This document shows positions 12,851 through 33,175 of a DNA stretch of 64,000 nt, piece by piece. Position 1 is the first letter of the stretch. Every line of letters begins with the position of its first letter. The notes under the pieces are model-generated. The model searched no databases. It was not told where the DNA came from and worked only from the letters and a program-made list of their open reading frames with translations. The translations under genes were made by a program, and so were the position numbers. This stretch comes from Urophycis tenuis. Its lineage: Eukaryota; Chordata; Actinopteri; Gadiformes; Phycidae. The stretch is taken from positions 7,886,020 to 7,950,019 of the forward strand of contig JAXIVH010000006.1 of NCBI GenBank assembly GCA_036785325.1, written 5' to 3'.

Positions 12851-15558
12851 TTTCATTGTCATTTCTTGTCACTGAAAGAAAAGGCTTGGGAATGCATGGC
12901 ATCATTGAAATGCATATTTCATTATTATTTTCCTTATATTAGGATCATGCATGTCTCATTGCACCTACAACCTGAACTCATACACACAAGTGCTGCATTG
13001 TTCACATGAAAGTATTTTTGCAGGACTTACAGAGAAAACATACCGCACCATCTGAATGTTTGTTGTGATTGGTCGATTGCATATTTTATGATTTGTGAGC
13101 GTGAAGTGTCAGCCTGGAATGCGGACTGTCATTGTCTGCGTCTGTAGGCTACAAGACTTGTCTGTGCCGTTGGAGAAACGGCCCATGTCTTGCTTTGCGG
13201 TGGTGGTGGTGATGGTGGTGGGGGTTAAGGTCTCCATATCCTCTTCCACTCAACGCATTGTTTCAATTTCACCAAAGATGAATATCTTGTTTAAACAGCC
13301 CCCAGACACACACGCCGCGCCATCACGCCGACTCCATACCTCTCCGCGTCTGCATCTGCAGCGTCGCCAGTCTACTGGAGGTCAATGGATTCCAAGAATG
13401 TTTGAACCCGTAACAAAAACATCACTTGAATTGCCAGTATTTCTATTTTGTTTTGTGTTTGCGTTTTAATGAAGTCCATGCCTGAGTGAATCAGAATCCC
13501 CCCTCGCACCTTGGGGGAGATCCAATTGTTTGGACGCGAGAGAGGAGATGTTGTCATTGTTTTAACTGCAGACATGGCTCCAACCGCACGTCGGGAGACA
13601 CAGGCGGAATAACCTCACCGGAGGCCTTCGTGTAGCATCCGCTGATTATCACTTAAAAGCATTGGGATCAGCGCCATTATTATAATTAATTTATATTTTT
13701 TGAAAAAAAGCAGATCCAAATTGAGACGCCAAGTGTGGAATGACCGGAATGACACAGTTATTATTGTAATCAATTCTTTCTCCACACGAGGTCACTGCAA
13801 TGCGAACGCGTTACGTAGGCCTACCCGAAGTGCAGGAAAGTTGGTGTTACTGTTTGCTGGTCAGCCAATGATTCGTTTTTTAAGGAATTTGAAACCCTCT
13901 TTAAATAGCACAGACATAATGGCTAGAATGTCAAAAAATAATTATGCTTACGCTGTTATTGGCACGACTTGGGGAATTTTGAAGGAACTACATGAGCTTT
14001 ACCACGTAGCCCGATGCCACCCGACATGGGAGTGGGCCTACGTCATTCACAACTCTTACGCAAATACAAATTATGCCCATTGTTACTTTGTTTTGTAGTT
14101 GAGTCTGTTTTAACTTCTCTTGAGATTGTCATCATCATGTGTTTCATATCTGCAATCTAAAAACGACTAGACCTGGTATAGGCCTATACCGGCTTTGTTA
14201 AGTTGTGTGTGTTCCCAGTTGTTCCCAACAATGGTAAAATCCATAGAAATAGGTAGTTTTATTCACAGTAACGGTCCCTTACAATTGTGCGTAATCTCCT
14301 ATTTCTGGGGAAGCATGCAAAAACAGGCTAATGCAGTGTTTCCCGTAGGCCTACATAGATTTAAAAGGGTAAAATCTTATTTCATTGAAGAGCTTGCGCA
14401 ACACAGATTGATTCACTCTCAAATCTCACCAACACACGGATAACGGACCATCTGTGAATAGCCCCAGCTCTCAGAGTGAGCGCGGAGAATTCATTAATGG
14501 CATCAATTCAGAGTTCACAAATCAATATTACGCTCTACATGAGCCTGGAGACCATCCTGGTCACGTGACCTCACATTTTGTTTAGCAATACATGAATGGA
14601 GTTAATCAGGAACGAAGGTCGTTGACGACGTAAACGGGCCAATCGGGGACTGCGTCAAAGTCGATGACAAAGCCTCCGCCCGTATTTTGTTGATTCCCGA
14701 TGCAACAAGCGGTAACGTTAACATTAGTCGAGGAAATGCAGCCATAGGATCGGTTATCTCACAAACAGACGCAACAACAACTTTTAAAGAAGAACAAGCC
14801 TATGAACGTTTTCGTCGCTCTCCTTTTCCCCGCGTGTCCCCTGAACACAGTACCGTGAAGCAGAGATGGCACTGGCACGCCGTGAAGGCGTCATGTTTTG
14901 TGACGTTGATTGGCTGAAGGAGTTTGTCTGTCAAGGCAAGTACTCCCGCTGACGTGAAACCGACGTGCGAGGCTTGGCCAGGCTGATCTATGTAGCGACA
15001 CAGAATGTGGAAAGCACGTTGTTGAGATCAGACCTAGCCCAGAGACCATCCGGATAAATCTCCGGGTTAGGTCTGGTTTCAACAACCTAGGCCTACTTGT
15101 GTACATGTTTTGTAGGCGATTTTTGTGGTGTGAAAAAATAAATAAATCTAAAATTGTTTCCACCAATGTACACGTGTAAAATCTGTTTAAGATGTATTAT
15201 ATTCAGTGTTTTCTAAATCAATTTAATATGGATTAAATCAAGTTGAATCGCATTTTGGTTATGCTATTGTTTAGGGAAGAGTAGGCCTACTTTGTAATTT
15301 GCCGATTGTGTAGAAGTTTTGACCCAACAATGGCTCTTTGGGAGTGCTGCTGCCCAAACATCTCTTTGGCAGGTGACACTGTTAAACTCAGTTAAAGTCT
15401 GTTAAAGTCAGACTTATTCTTTTTTTTGGAACAAGTCACTGTAAGTTACTTTGGTTAAAAGCATCTGCTGAATATTAGAATAGATTTTCAATGTTTGGTA
15501 ACTGTTTCACTTAATCACGTTTGAGTTTCTTTAGGGGTTCATTCGAAGATGGATTGAT

Positions 15559-15570
15559 ATGTGTGTGTCT

Positions 15571-15617
<47 letters not shown>

Positions 15618-15716
15618 TGCGTGTGTGCGTGCCTGCGTGCGTGTGTGTCTGTGTTTCTGTGCGTGTGTGTGTGTCTGTGTGTATGTGCGTGTGTGTATGT
15701 GTGAGAGAGTGTGTGT
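15559..15716. repeat. (GT)n microsatellite, interrupted
   Basis: A long GT array interrupted by CT, GC and AT units. Confidence 0.93.
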
Positions 15717-16262
15717 CTTATGTGATTTCAGTTTGGCGTAACATTTCCAATTAATTGTGTCGATTAAAGTTCAGGCAGCTGAGGAGGCAGTGTGTCCGTG
15801 TAATTGTAAACACAACCGGCAATCAGCCAATATCTTCTTCTTACAGACTCAGGCCTTTGAAAACCTGCAGTCCCATCCTAATGACCAATGATATCAGGTT
15901 AGCCCAACCAACACACGACCGTGTCTCCTGCTGGATGGTCACTGTGCAGCGAGCCCTGATGAGACCTGCTATGTCTCTGATCAGAAGAAGTCAAGCAGGG
16001 GGTTTGATCCCTGAACCAAACTGCCATCCAGTGTGATTGGATTTCACAGGATGAATATAGTTCCTTATGGCTACACCGTTTAAGCACCAGGGCCCCATTA
16101 CCCGCTGCTAGCCTTCGCATGCGGATATGAACCACCTTGTAATCACACACCTCCAACCTCCGCAACAACTTGATCTGCTGGTGATGCTATACACAGTGCC
16201 AGACATTGTGTATCTTGTACCTCCCGGTGTGTACCTCCCTTGTAGCGCTCCTCAGGACGAAC

Positions 16263-16355
16263 AAAAGAGGAGGAGGAGGAGGAGGAGGAGGTGGAGGAGG
16301 AGGAAAGGGGGAAAGGAGGTTGGTCCGGGAATAGACTTTGAGATGGGGGGGGGGG
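16263..16355. repeat. (GAG)n and poly-G tracts
   Basis: AGG/GAG units followed after a short unique stretch by about 12 G. Located just upstream of slc26a10. Confidence 0.85.
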
Positions 16356-16670
16356 GGGTTAAGATGGAAATGCATGGTTGAGTCATGATGAGGAAGAGAT
16401 AAGGAAAGTGTACATATTTTAAATGTGCTTGATTTATAATTGTATTATCAATTATTAAGTCAAATCCTTCTAGCAGTAGGACCCAGGGGTGTAGGGTCTC
16501 TCGACAGCAACTGGCCAAGCACACCTTTATGGGGGTCTCCAGACCAGAGATGTGTGAATCCTCCCAAAGCAGTTCAACACAATGATAAAAAAAGGTGAAA
16601 TTTTGAGCCATGTCATTGGCTAAGGAGCGTCTGACAGGAAAACACAATGGCTGTCGGTGCCAGAGTCCGC

Positions 16671-16678
16671 TATATATG
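16671..16678 (+). promoter_or_regulatory. Candidate TATA box of slc26a10
   Basis: TATATATG lies about 80 bases upstream of the slc26a10 start codon. The frame is open through this point but contains no earlier ATG. The placement fits a short untranslated leader, but the start site is inferred. Confidence 0.45.
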
Positions 16679-16755
16679 GAATTCAAAAGACATCCACTTT
16701 TAATACTCGACAGGAATCACTGTACCGTAGAATACAGCGTGTCGGGGGCCACAAG

Positions 16756-25648
<8,893 letters not shown>

Positions 25649-26470
25649 GACGCCATCCTCGCGGATCCACCTGATGAAATGCTAATCAGGTTCGGTCCGT
25701 TTCAGACGGAGACCGTCGGGGTCTCACCAGCGCCAGTGTTTTTGTGTCAACTGTGAGCTTCGGAAGGCTCGGAGGGATCCCGCCAAACCGCTACACCTGC
25801 TGATTTGTCTAATTAGCGCACCTTCAATAAGATGTGGGAGCGGAGCTAATTACTGGCATCAGATGTTGTGGTGTTTGGTTAGAAGGAAGCCCCTCCTTCG
25901 GGGCTCCGGGCTCTTGATTGGGCTCCAGTGTGGGCCTGTGTTGTTCCTGAAGATGGCCGCTCAAACTGAGTGACTGCATGCCAGAGTTTCAAGAACTAAA
26001 TAGGCAGAAAAGAAAAAGGACGTAGCCGCTATTGTAGCTCGGTGGTGAAAACAGGGCTAGCCTCCCGTTGCAGTGTTGTGACGCCATATGTTTGGAAGAT
26101 CATGATAGAATCCCCGATATGGTTAAATAAAACATGGGTATGTTGGCATAGACAAGTTCTTCATGAAAACCAATTCCCCTTTTAAAAAGATATTGCAATA
26201 AATGAAATGTAACTTAGTTATTGGATTTAAACTCTTGTACATTTTAAATGCTGGAAACGTAATAATATTTGTATTTTGTGATATTTATTTTATTTCCTGG
26301 ATTTTTGTTTTGCATCTCAAATGGCACTATATGTCCAGCCTTATGAAATGCACTGGATATAATGATCTATATTTATAATACATGACATATCTGCTTCTGC
26401 CTTTTACTGAATGTTATCACATATTGCCTTGAACTATTCCATTATTATGCCATTATCCATTATTAGATTC

Positions 26471-26476
26471 AATAAA
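26471..26476 (+). promoter_or_regulatory. Candidate polyadenylation signal of slc26a10
   Basis: AATAAA about 820 bases after the stop codon, followed by T/A-rich sequence. Weaker alternatives are at about 26126 and 26194. Confidence 0.5.
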
Positions 26477-26896
26477 GTGCATACATAATTGTACAATTGC
26501 CTATTTTATGCCAGTTAAATTGAGATAATTTTGTGGACACATAAACATTTTTTTTTCCAAATAAAACTTAGACAATTGTTTTATCAGTACATTACATGAT
26601 CATATAATTTATACCTTGTTGAAACGAGTTTAGGAAGATATGAAGATGAGTTGATGTGGAATGTGAAGTATTGCTTCTCTGGAAAAGAGAATAAGGGTGG
26701 CCATTGTGTTACGCAGTTGTCCAAAAGTCATCGTTTAGACGACTGTCAGGTGTGTGTCAGCACATGTTTTATCTCAGGGATAATCTGACAAGTATAGCAC
26801 ATATGAGGCAGCTGCTTGGAGAGTACACATTCATTACAGGAGAAAGGCATTTCTGGGATTAAAAAGGTTTAATTTACAACTAAACAACAGAGCATC

Positions 26897-27025
<129 letters not shown>

Positions 27026-27572
27026 CTGCATCATTATTTCATTCACAATTCTGAATAGTAGGGATCCCAAAGCAAGTTCACTACAAATTTGTGAATTATC
27101 AAATTCAGACACACATACAGACGTCACAAAGTATGTCTTTGGCCAGTTGTGGAGGGAGTAATTCATACTCTACCGCCCTCTGCTGTTCAGCTGCAAGTAC
27201 TGTTAATTTCCATCATCCCCTGTGTACCCCATCATTATGAGACTACCTTGACCTGATAAAAATATATACGTAGCGTAAGTTCGAAACCGGGCCAAATAAA
27301 AGCAAAACACTAATTATTTGCGTGCTTGATGTTAGTTTGGCCAAGCTATTGGTTTTTCCAGTGCATATTTCAAAGAGGCCTCTAGGCACTGTAGCCTTTT
27401 GGGTGTTCCCTTTAAAGCTCAAGGAGTATTTCACTAATTGGAAGGAAGGAAGGAAGTAGTCATAGTAGTTAGTATGAAAAAGTCCACTTCAATGAGAACA
27501 TGGTAGCCCAAACAGGGCTCTGGCCAGCTATCTATAAGCTATATAAACCAGCGAGCATGCCTGCCTGCCTGC

Positions 27573-27726
<154 letters not shown>

Positions 27727-28357
27727 GCAGACATACAAATTTTAGATATGAAAATTCAGTTCCAACCACTGAAAACCTTTATTTGCTTAACACATAATGT
27801 AAAACGAAATATAGATGATAATATTGTTTTTTTTAAGGGTTTATCCCTGTAAAACCCAGATAAAGAAAAACGCACAAAAAAAATTCAACCATTCAGATGT
27901 TGTTGTAGGAGGCCTTTGGGGGTGAAAATGGAGTGTTTTCAAAAATTTTATGTTTTAGTAAGTTTTTACGGAAATTTTGTAATATTGCAACGTTGGGCTT
28001 AATGGGGAGCAGAATCTCCTATTTCCACTAAGGATTCATTTGCAGGGTTTTGCTTTTCCCAAACCAGCATATTATAGCATGAATAATAATCTTAGTCATG
28101 TTGTTATTGTTGTGTTTAGTAGTAGTAACGAAGAGGCTTGTAGTAAGTAGTCTTTCAATATGCTTTACTGGAACTCGTACATCATCGTACAGCAGCACAT
28201 GCAATCCAACTCACTTCTTCCCTTACGCTAGTAATACATTAGTGAATCAGAATAGCCTGCCACCTAGCGGCAGAGAATACAACAGTTATGAAGTGTGATT
28301 TATTCAAACAACAAGTACTTTGACAGTTATTTACATTATTTACATTATAAGTTGCAG

Positions 28358-28681
28358 TCAGTTGCAGTGATAGTCCCAGAAGCAGTTCTTGTCCTCTGAA
28401 AAGCAGAGGCGGACATCACATTTGCTGCATTGGGTATTAGTATACCCTTTACTGCAATGTCTGCAGCGTCCTCTTGTTGCCTTGCGTGGAAAGTGTCCAG
28501 TGAGGTCTCTGCGCACATCCAGAGGGGGGTGTGCACATGTTTTTTTGGAGGAGTGACCGCTTGGACTCCCATCACCCAAGGATGGTCTCTTTCCAGCATC
28601 CAAAGGGCTCCTTGCTGTGCCTGGGCTCCTGTTGCGTGCAGATGGTCGTCCTCTCTTTGGAGTTTTGGATGCTGTGCCCAC
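28358..28681 (-). pseudogene. piggyBac transposase C-terminal exon, Cys-rich domain
   Basis: The exon begins after an AG acceptor. It contains a basic KRGRPS segment typical of the stretch before the C-terminal zinc-binding region. It then has the Cys/His series CRHC-CSKC-LC-CFWDYHC, matching the cysteine-rich DNA-binding domain at the end of piggyBac-family transposases. A short intron (28682-28770, GT-AG on the minus strand) joins it to an upstream segment ending MFQAQLASSLIL, as expected for the family. The frame runs open to its stop, but the DDD catalytic core is absent from the element. Confidence 0.8.
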
Positions 28682-28770
28682 CTGATTAGAAATTCATGTA
28701 CATCTCAAATATGCATGAAGATACCAGTCAAATATATCACAAACAAGGTAAATAACAGAAATAGATAATT

Positions 28771-28830
28771 ACCAGAATGAGAGAGGATGCAAGCTGTGCC
28801 TGGAACATTCTCATGTTATTGTAGACTGTG
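28771..28830 (-). pseudogene. piggyBac transposase penultimate segment
   Basis: Minus-strand coding remnant ending NNMRMFQAQLASSLIL with a GTAATT donor at 28770. The FQ-x-x-LA-x-x-L pattern just before KRGRPS fits the end of the catalytic domain. Its upstream boundary is unclear because the interior of the element is deleted or diverged. Confidence 0.55.
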
Positions 28831-29447
28831 ATTATCATCCTAATAGGAATGCATGTAGCCCCCATCTTACAACCACACCTTACATTCCTGAACATTAGCA
28901 CCTGTTCCAGAACAATGCCACAAGTGCACCAGGAGCATCCCCCACAACTGCTTTGACTATGAATTGATAGGAGCATTTTCTTATCAATAGAGACTAACAA
29001 AGGCAAAACAAAAGGCACACATGCACAAACAGAATTTCTTTGGTAAAAAGTCCTGCATTCTGTGATAAGGAGAAAATACTGAGAATGTAAGAGGTGGTTA
29101 AAAATCATAAGTAAATGAAAATGTTTAGATAAAGCAATATATCTTTGCACTTTAGTTTCTTATACAATAAAATATGTAATCCAATATATGGCTAAGGCTA
29201 GATTGTGTAAATCACGTGTTGTTTAAAGTTATATTGTAAAAATTTTAATTGAAGTTCCTCTCAAGACATTCCTCTCAGAAACAAGGCTGTTTTGACTACC
29301 ACTCTGACCCAACGTTGTAATATTGCAACATTTATAAAACAAGCTCTCAATAAAATGTAGGGCATATTTTCCACAAACACTACATATGTTAATGTTCTAG
29401 ACACTGTAATAAACACAAAAAAAAAATATTCAAAGCATTTTACTTAC

Positions 29448-29568
29448 TTGAATCAGATGAATCCAGTCCACTAAATCGAAGGGATGTTGCTCGATCAAAA
29501 AATTGGAAGTTGTGTGACTTCTTGACCCAACGGCGGGCGTTATATACAAATGTTGGATCCAATCGCAT
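29448..29568 (-). pseudogene. Possible first coding exon of the piggyBac transposase
   Basis: An ATG lies about 130 bp inside the right terminus. It opens a 40-codon frame starting MRLDPTFVYNARRWVKKSHN and ending in an acidic/serine segment at a GTAAGT donor. Position and splice donor suggest the N-terminal exon. There is no diagnostic motif, so this is an inference from context. Confidence 0.5.
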
Positions 29569-30159
29569 TATGAGAACAAACAATAGGACCAAATGGTCAT
29601 GTTAATGTCAATTTAACCAAAAAAAAAAAAAAAAATTAGAGGTTTTTTGGGGATAACCAAAATTGTTGTAATTCTGCAACACTGGGTCTTACAGGGTTAA
29701 GGATTACCAATAAAATGTATTCTTGATCATATTATTCTTAGTAGTAGTAATATTAATAGCAGGATAGAATAAGGCCTATTCCATTTTGTAGTCTGTTATT
29801 ATTGTGTATTGTACAGCGCAGATGTGAAAAATATGCAAATAACCAGGCGAGGCAAGCTGGCCATCAATCATAACGGCTCATTTCATGGTTGGCGTAATAA
29901 AGCGTCATGTCTTTAAAGAGCCGTGTTAGCGCCCTCCAGCGGCCGGGCCATGATTGTTATACGTACTTTCCAAGGTGATCTTCGTATGGTACAAACAAAA
30001 TCGAGTAAATAGCACAAAACATCAATTTCTAATCTTAAATCTTTGTGATGTGAAACGTATTTTTGCGTATGAAGATTATAGATTACATACGAATGGCTGC
30101 AGCATATAGTTATTGCAAGCTTTACCAGATGGATAGGCCTACATACATTATTTAAATTT

Positions 30160-30310
30160 AGGGCATTTAGCAGACGCTTAACCAAAGCGACTTACTTACA
30201 GCGACTACTTACAAAAAGTACATTTGTAGGAAGAAGGTGACAAGTTTAATTGCTTTTAATACAGTAAGAAAGGCACAAAAACAACGTTTCAAGCATTTCA
30301 ATTGCTAGCT
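30160..30310 (-). repeat. Dispersed repeat with shared SINE tail
   Basis: Read on the minus strand, it matches the copies at 12740, 48570 and 51185 (GCTAGCAATTGAAATGCTTG, then CACCTTCTTCC, then a GTCGCTTTGG...GCGTCTGCTAAATGCCC tail). Confidence 0.75.
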
Positions 30311-30329
30311 TGACCATTACTCCTATGTG

Positions 30330-30500
30330 GCGGGCGGAGCCCCAGTGGGTAGAGCGGGTGGACAGAGCGGGTGGACAGAGCAGGTCGTCCGCTAAGCGTA
30401 GGGTCGGCGGTTCCTAAAGCTGTCCACATGTCGAACCCCACAAATGTGCCGAATGTCAGGTGCGTCGGACAAAAGCGTCTGCCTAATGCCCCGTTGCCCT
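30330..30500 (+). repeat. tRNA-derived SINE copy
   Basis: An A-box-like CCCAGTGGGTAGAGCGGG (partly duplicated) and a B-box-like GGTCGGCGGTTCC are followed by CCACATGTCGAACCCCACAAATG and the tail GGACAAAAGCGTCTGCC-TAATGCCC. This gives the full order of the family: tRNA-like head, body, shared tail. Confidence 0.75.
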
Positions 30501-31126
30501 TTATCTACAGGCAGCTGCTGAGCAGGCCCAACCCTGTTGACTTCACGGAGGTGGGACCCTTTATCTTTGCAGAGTAACAAAGAGCAGTTATAGAGTGCCA
30601 CGATGTATGACAACATGCATGAGGGATGGGTTGTTGTCTTTTGGGGGTGGCTGGTGGTGGTGGTGGTGGTGGTGGGGGGGGGGGGGGGGGTCGGGAGAGG
30701 ATGGATGCTATGCAGGGTTCAGGTGAACTCTGAATATGATGTTAGATTCAAATTAGCAGCAAATGATAAGGCTGACGAACCACAATGCTTCTACTACAAG
30801 CTGATTTGCTTCTAATTACGACATTCTGCACACAGCTGTTACAAGACAGACCTTCAATGTTTACAATTCTCGAGTACAAGTCCTGCATCAGACTGTTCAA
30901 CTTGCACAACTTTTTTTTCGGCATGCAGCCAAACATCCACTGTTCATGGTTTGAAAATTCTGACGTTGTACATCAGAAATGTGAACCCCATATACTAAAT
31001 GAAGTGATATGTTCTATGTGTGTTTGGACTACGGTGTCCTTAGGAGGTAAAGCAGAACAAGTCAAGCAGGTTATGCAGAGCATGGCGAGGCAGCATGTTG
31101 CTAAATGGTGGTGAATGGTATTGACC

Positions 31127-31172
31127 AAACATTGACCTTAATGCTACAAACGTAGCATTAAGGTCAATGTTT
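31127..31172. repeat. Perfect 21-bp inverted repeat with 4-nt loop
   Basis: AAACATTGACCTTAATGCTAC pairs exactly with its reverse complement around the loop AAAC. It lies about 130 bp beyond the candidate b4galnt1 polyadenylation signal. Confidence 0.92.
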
Positions 31173-31299
31173 ACACTCTCTTCACCTTTGTTCACAACCC
31201 CTTGAATGTGTGTTCAGTTTAGATGAGAAGGGTTATTGATTGACTTTGGCCCAGTCCAAGAACACAGACATTCTGAATGTACAACAAACACAAAGCATG

Positions 31300-31305
31300 T
31301 TTATT
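31300..31305 (-). promoter_or_regulatory. Candidate polyadenylation signal of b4galnt1
   Basis: TTTATT on the plus strand is AATAAA on the gene's strand, about 290 bases after the stop codon. Confidence 0.5.
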
Positions 31306-31596
31306 GTAACAGCGATAGTGCAATATGTCATATGAAGTAGTAAAAAAAAAAACACAAAAAAAAACATATCCCTGAGTACCTGAGTAACTAAAAATATAAC
31401 CATTGCTCAGAAATATTCCACGGCTCCTGTTCTCGATCCAGACAGAAAAAACCATGGTATCCTTAGACATCCCTTTCGAAATTGTCCTTATTAGGCAATG
31501 TTATGTTCCTCTTCCAAACATGTGATCGGACAAGCCTGGTCATGCTCTTCGTCTTTACACATCGTTGGCAGTAAGACAAAGCATGGAGGCATGTGG

Positions 31597-33138
31597 TCAG
31601 TTACTGCTCATGCACTTGAATCTGTTCTTGAAGTAATACACCTCAGTGTGCATCCTGCCCTCGCTGCTCGTGGACGAGTAGCGGAACTTCTCGTAGCTCT
31701 TCTCCGACTCAGATTTAGTCCAGGGAAGGACGATCTTGGACGCGTGGTTTATGCTGATATCGCTGCAGGAGCCTACATGGAGGGACCCCAGGGCATCCAC
31801 AAAGAACTCTGTGAATCGCAAGGGTAAACATTACAGTGTGAAAAGGAAAACTAAAAGGATTCTTCAACCTGAACCCTATTTTCCAATCAGTTTTGGTCTA
31901 GGGGACTTACAGCATCTGTGGAAAAAGTGCTGCGATGTAATCCTTTGGGGCACAGTGTATGTCCTGTGAAGGTGCTTGTTTTTGCCACCACTTACGGGCT
32001 CAGATTATGTTCTAACATTATGGAAAGGATACCTACAGAAAAATACAACTTGCTTTTCACCTTTCCCTGATCCTCCGTTGTGTCCAACCAAGTCTCCAAA
32101 GTCAAGGAGAAGTTTTGCTCAGAAATCTTTATCCTGCAATCGGGATATCTCAACTCGCAGTCACCGGATGTTTAGGTTACAACAAACTCAGTTAGGTTGT
32201 TGCTGGAAGAGAAAGGTGGAAACATTTCCACCGTTCTCTTCCAGCAACAACCTAACTGAGTGAGAGCTGGAGAGGGTGGTGCACTACAGAAGGCATAGTT
32301 TGTTGTAACCTAAACATCCGGTGACTGCGAGTTGAGAAATGTTTGCGAGTTGTGGAAATGTTTCCACCGTTCTCTTCCAGCAACAACCTAACTCTAGCGA
32401 GACTTCTCGTTGTGGGAGACTGGGTTGGCCATATTAACAAACAGACCATGATGATCAAGTTGCATTTCCTTTCCGTTATGTCAGAATGTAATCTGAGCCT
32501 GTCAGAGAGGCAAAAACAACCACTTTTCGAGGACGTACATTGACAGGGAGCCATTGCCCCATAGGATGCCCCACAGGACTCAAAATGACAGGAATATAGG
32601 ATTCAGTTTGAAAAAAATCCTGCATAGGGTTCAGGTTGAACATTTCAGACATTCCGCGTTTCAGCGTTTCACAACAGCCATGACGCTCCTCCTCTGATAA
32701 GACAAAGGTGACGCTTTCAGCACAATGAGGAGGCCACACCACAGACCAGCACTGTGGACTTTGGATCCTGTCTAAGAGGCAGCGCAATGGTTGCCAGTAG
32801 TGACTGCTGCTCGGTGTTCCAGTCATGTGACATGAAACGACTGTAGAAACACAGTGGAAACCAGTGACATGGAAAAACACACTCGCCTAGGTGGCCGCGC
32901 CGAGAGAGCCGAGGGTCAAACCCGATGCGAAGCATCTTGTCCGTCCTCGCCATGAAGAAGTTGATGACTGCGTCGGCCACAACGCAGTGAGGGAAGCCTT
33001 CTATGGTGTGGTAGTAGCCCTGTCTTATGTGGATGCAGTCCCCCTCAGAGTCCCCCTCGTCCACAGAGACGGTGTGTCGGTAGGTTGCGCTGTAACCTGT
33101 CACCTCTCTCACCGCACCCCCTACCTGCAATCAGTAGG

Positions 33139-33175
<37 letters not shown>

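Larger units (their letters stand above)
27845..29696 (-). mobile_element. Internally deleted piggyBac-type DNA transposon
   Basis: The termini are CCCTGTAAAACCCAG (left) and CTGGGTCTTACAGGG (right). These are inverted repeats of the piggyBac type beginning CCCT. TTAA, the piggyBac target site, follows directly on the right; on the left it has decayed to TTAT. The near-palindrome GTTGTAATATTGCAAC occurs below both ends (about 27978-27995 and 29313-29330), with a variant at 29665-29680. Transposase remnants on the minus strand are listed separately. The catalytic central part is missing, so the copy cannot be autonomous. Confidence 0.85.

Noticed and set aside
13700..14098. 132-codon plus-strand frame
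   Set aside because: It opens in frame without an ATG, shows no domain or splice signals, and its composition looks like translated non-coding DNA.
16657..16755. N-terminal extension of slc26a10 upstream of the ATG
   Set aside because: The frame is open, but no ATG precedes 16756 and a TATA-like box lies inside the extension.
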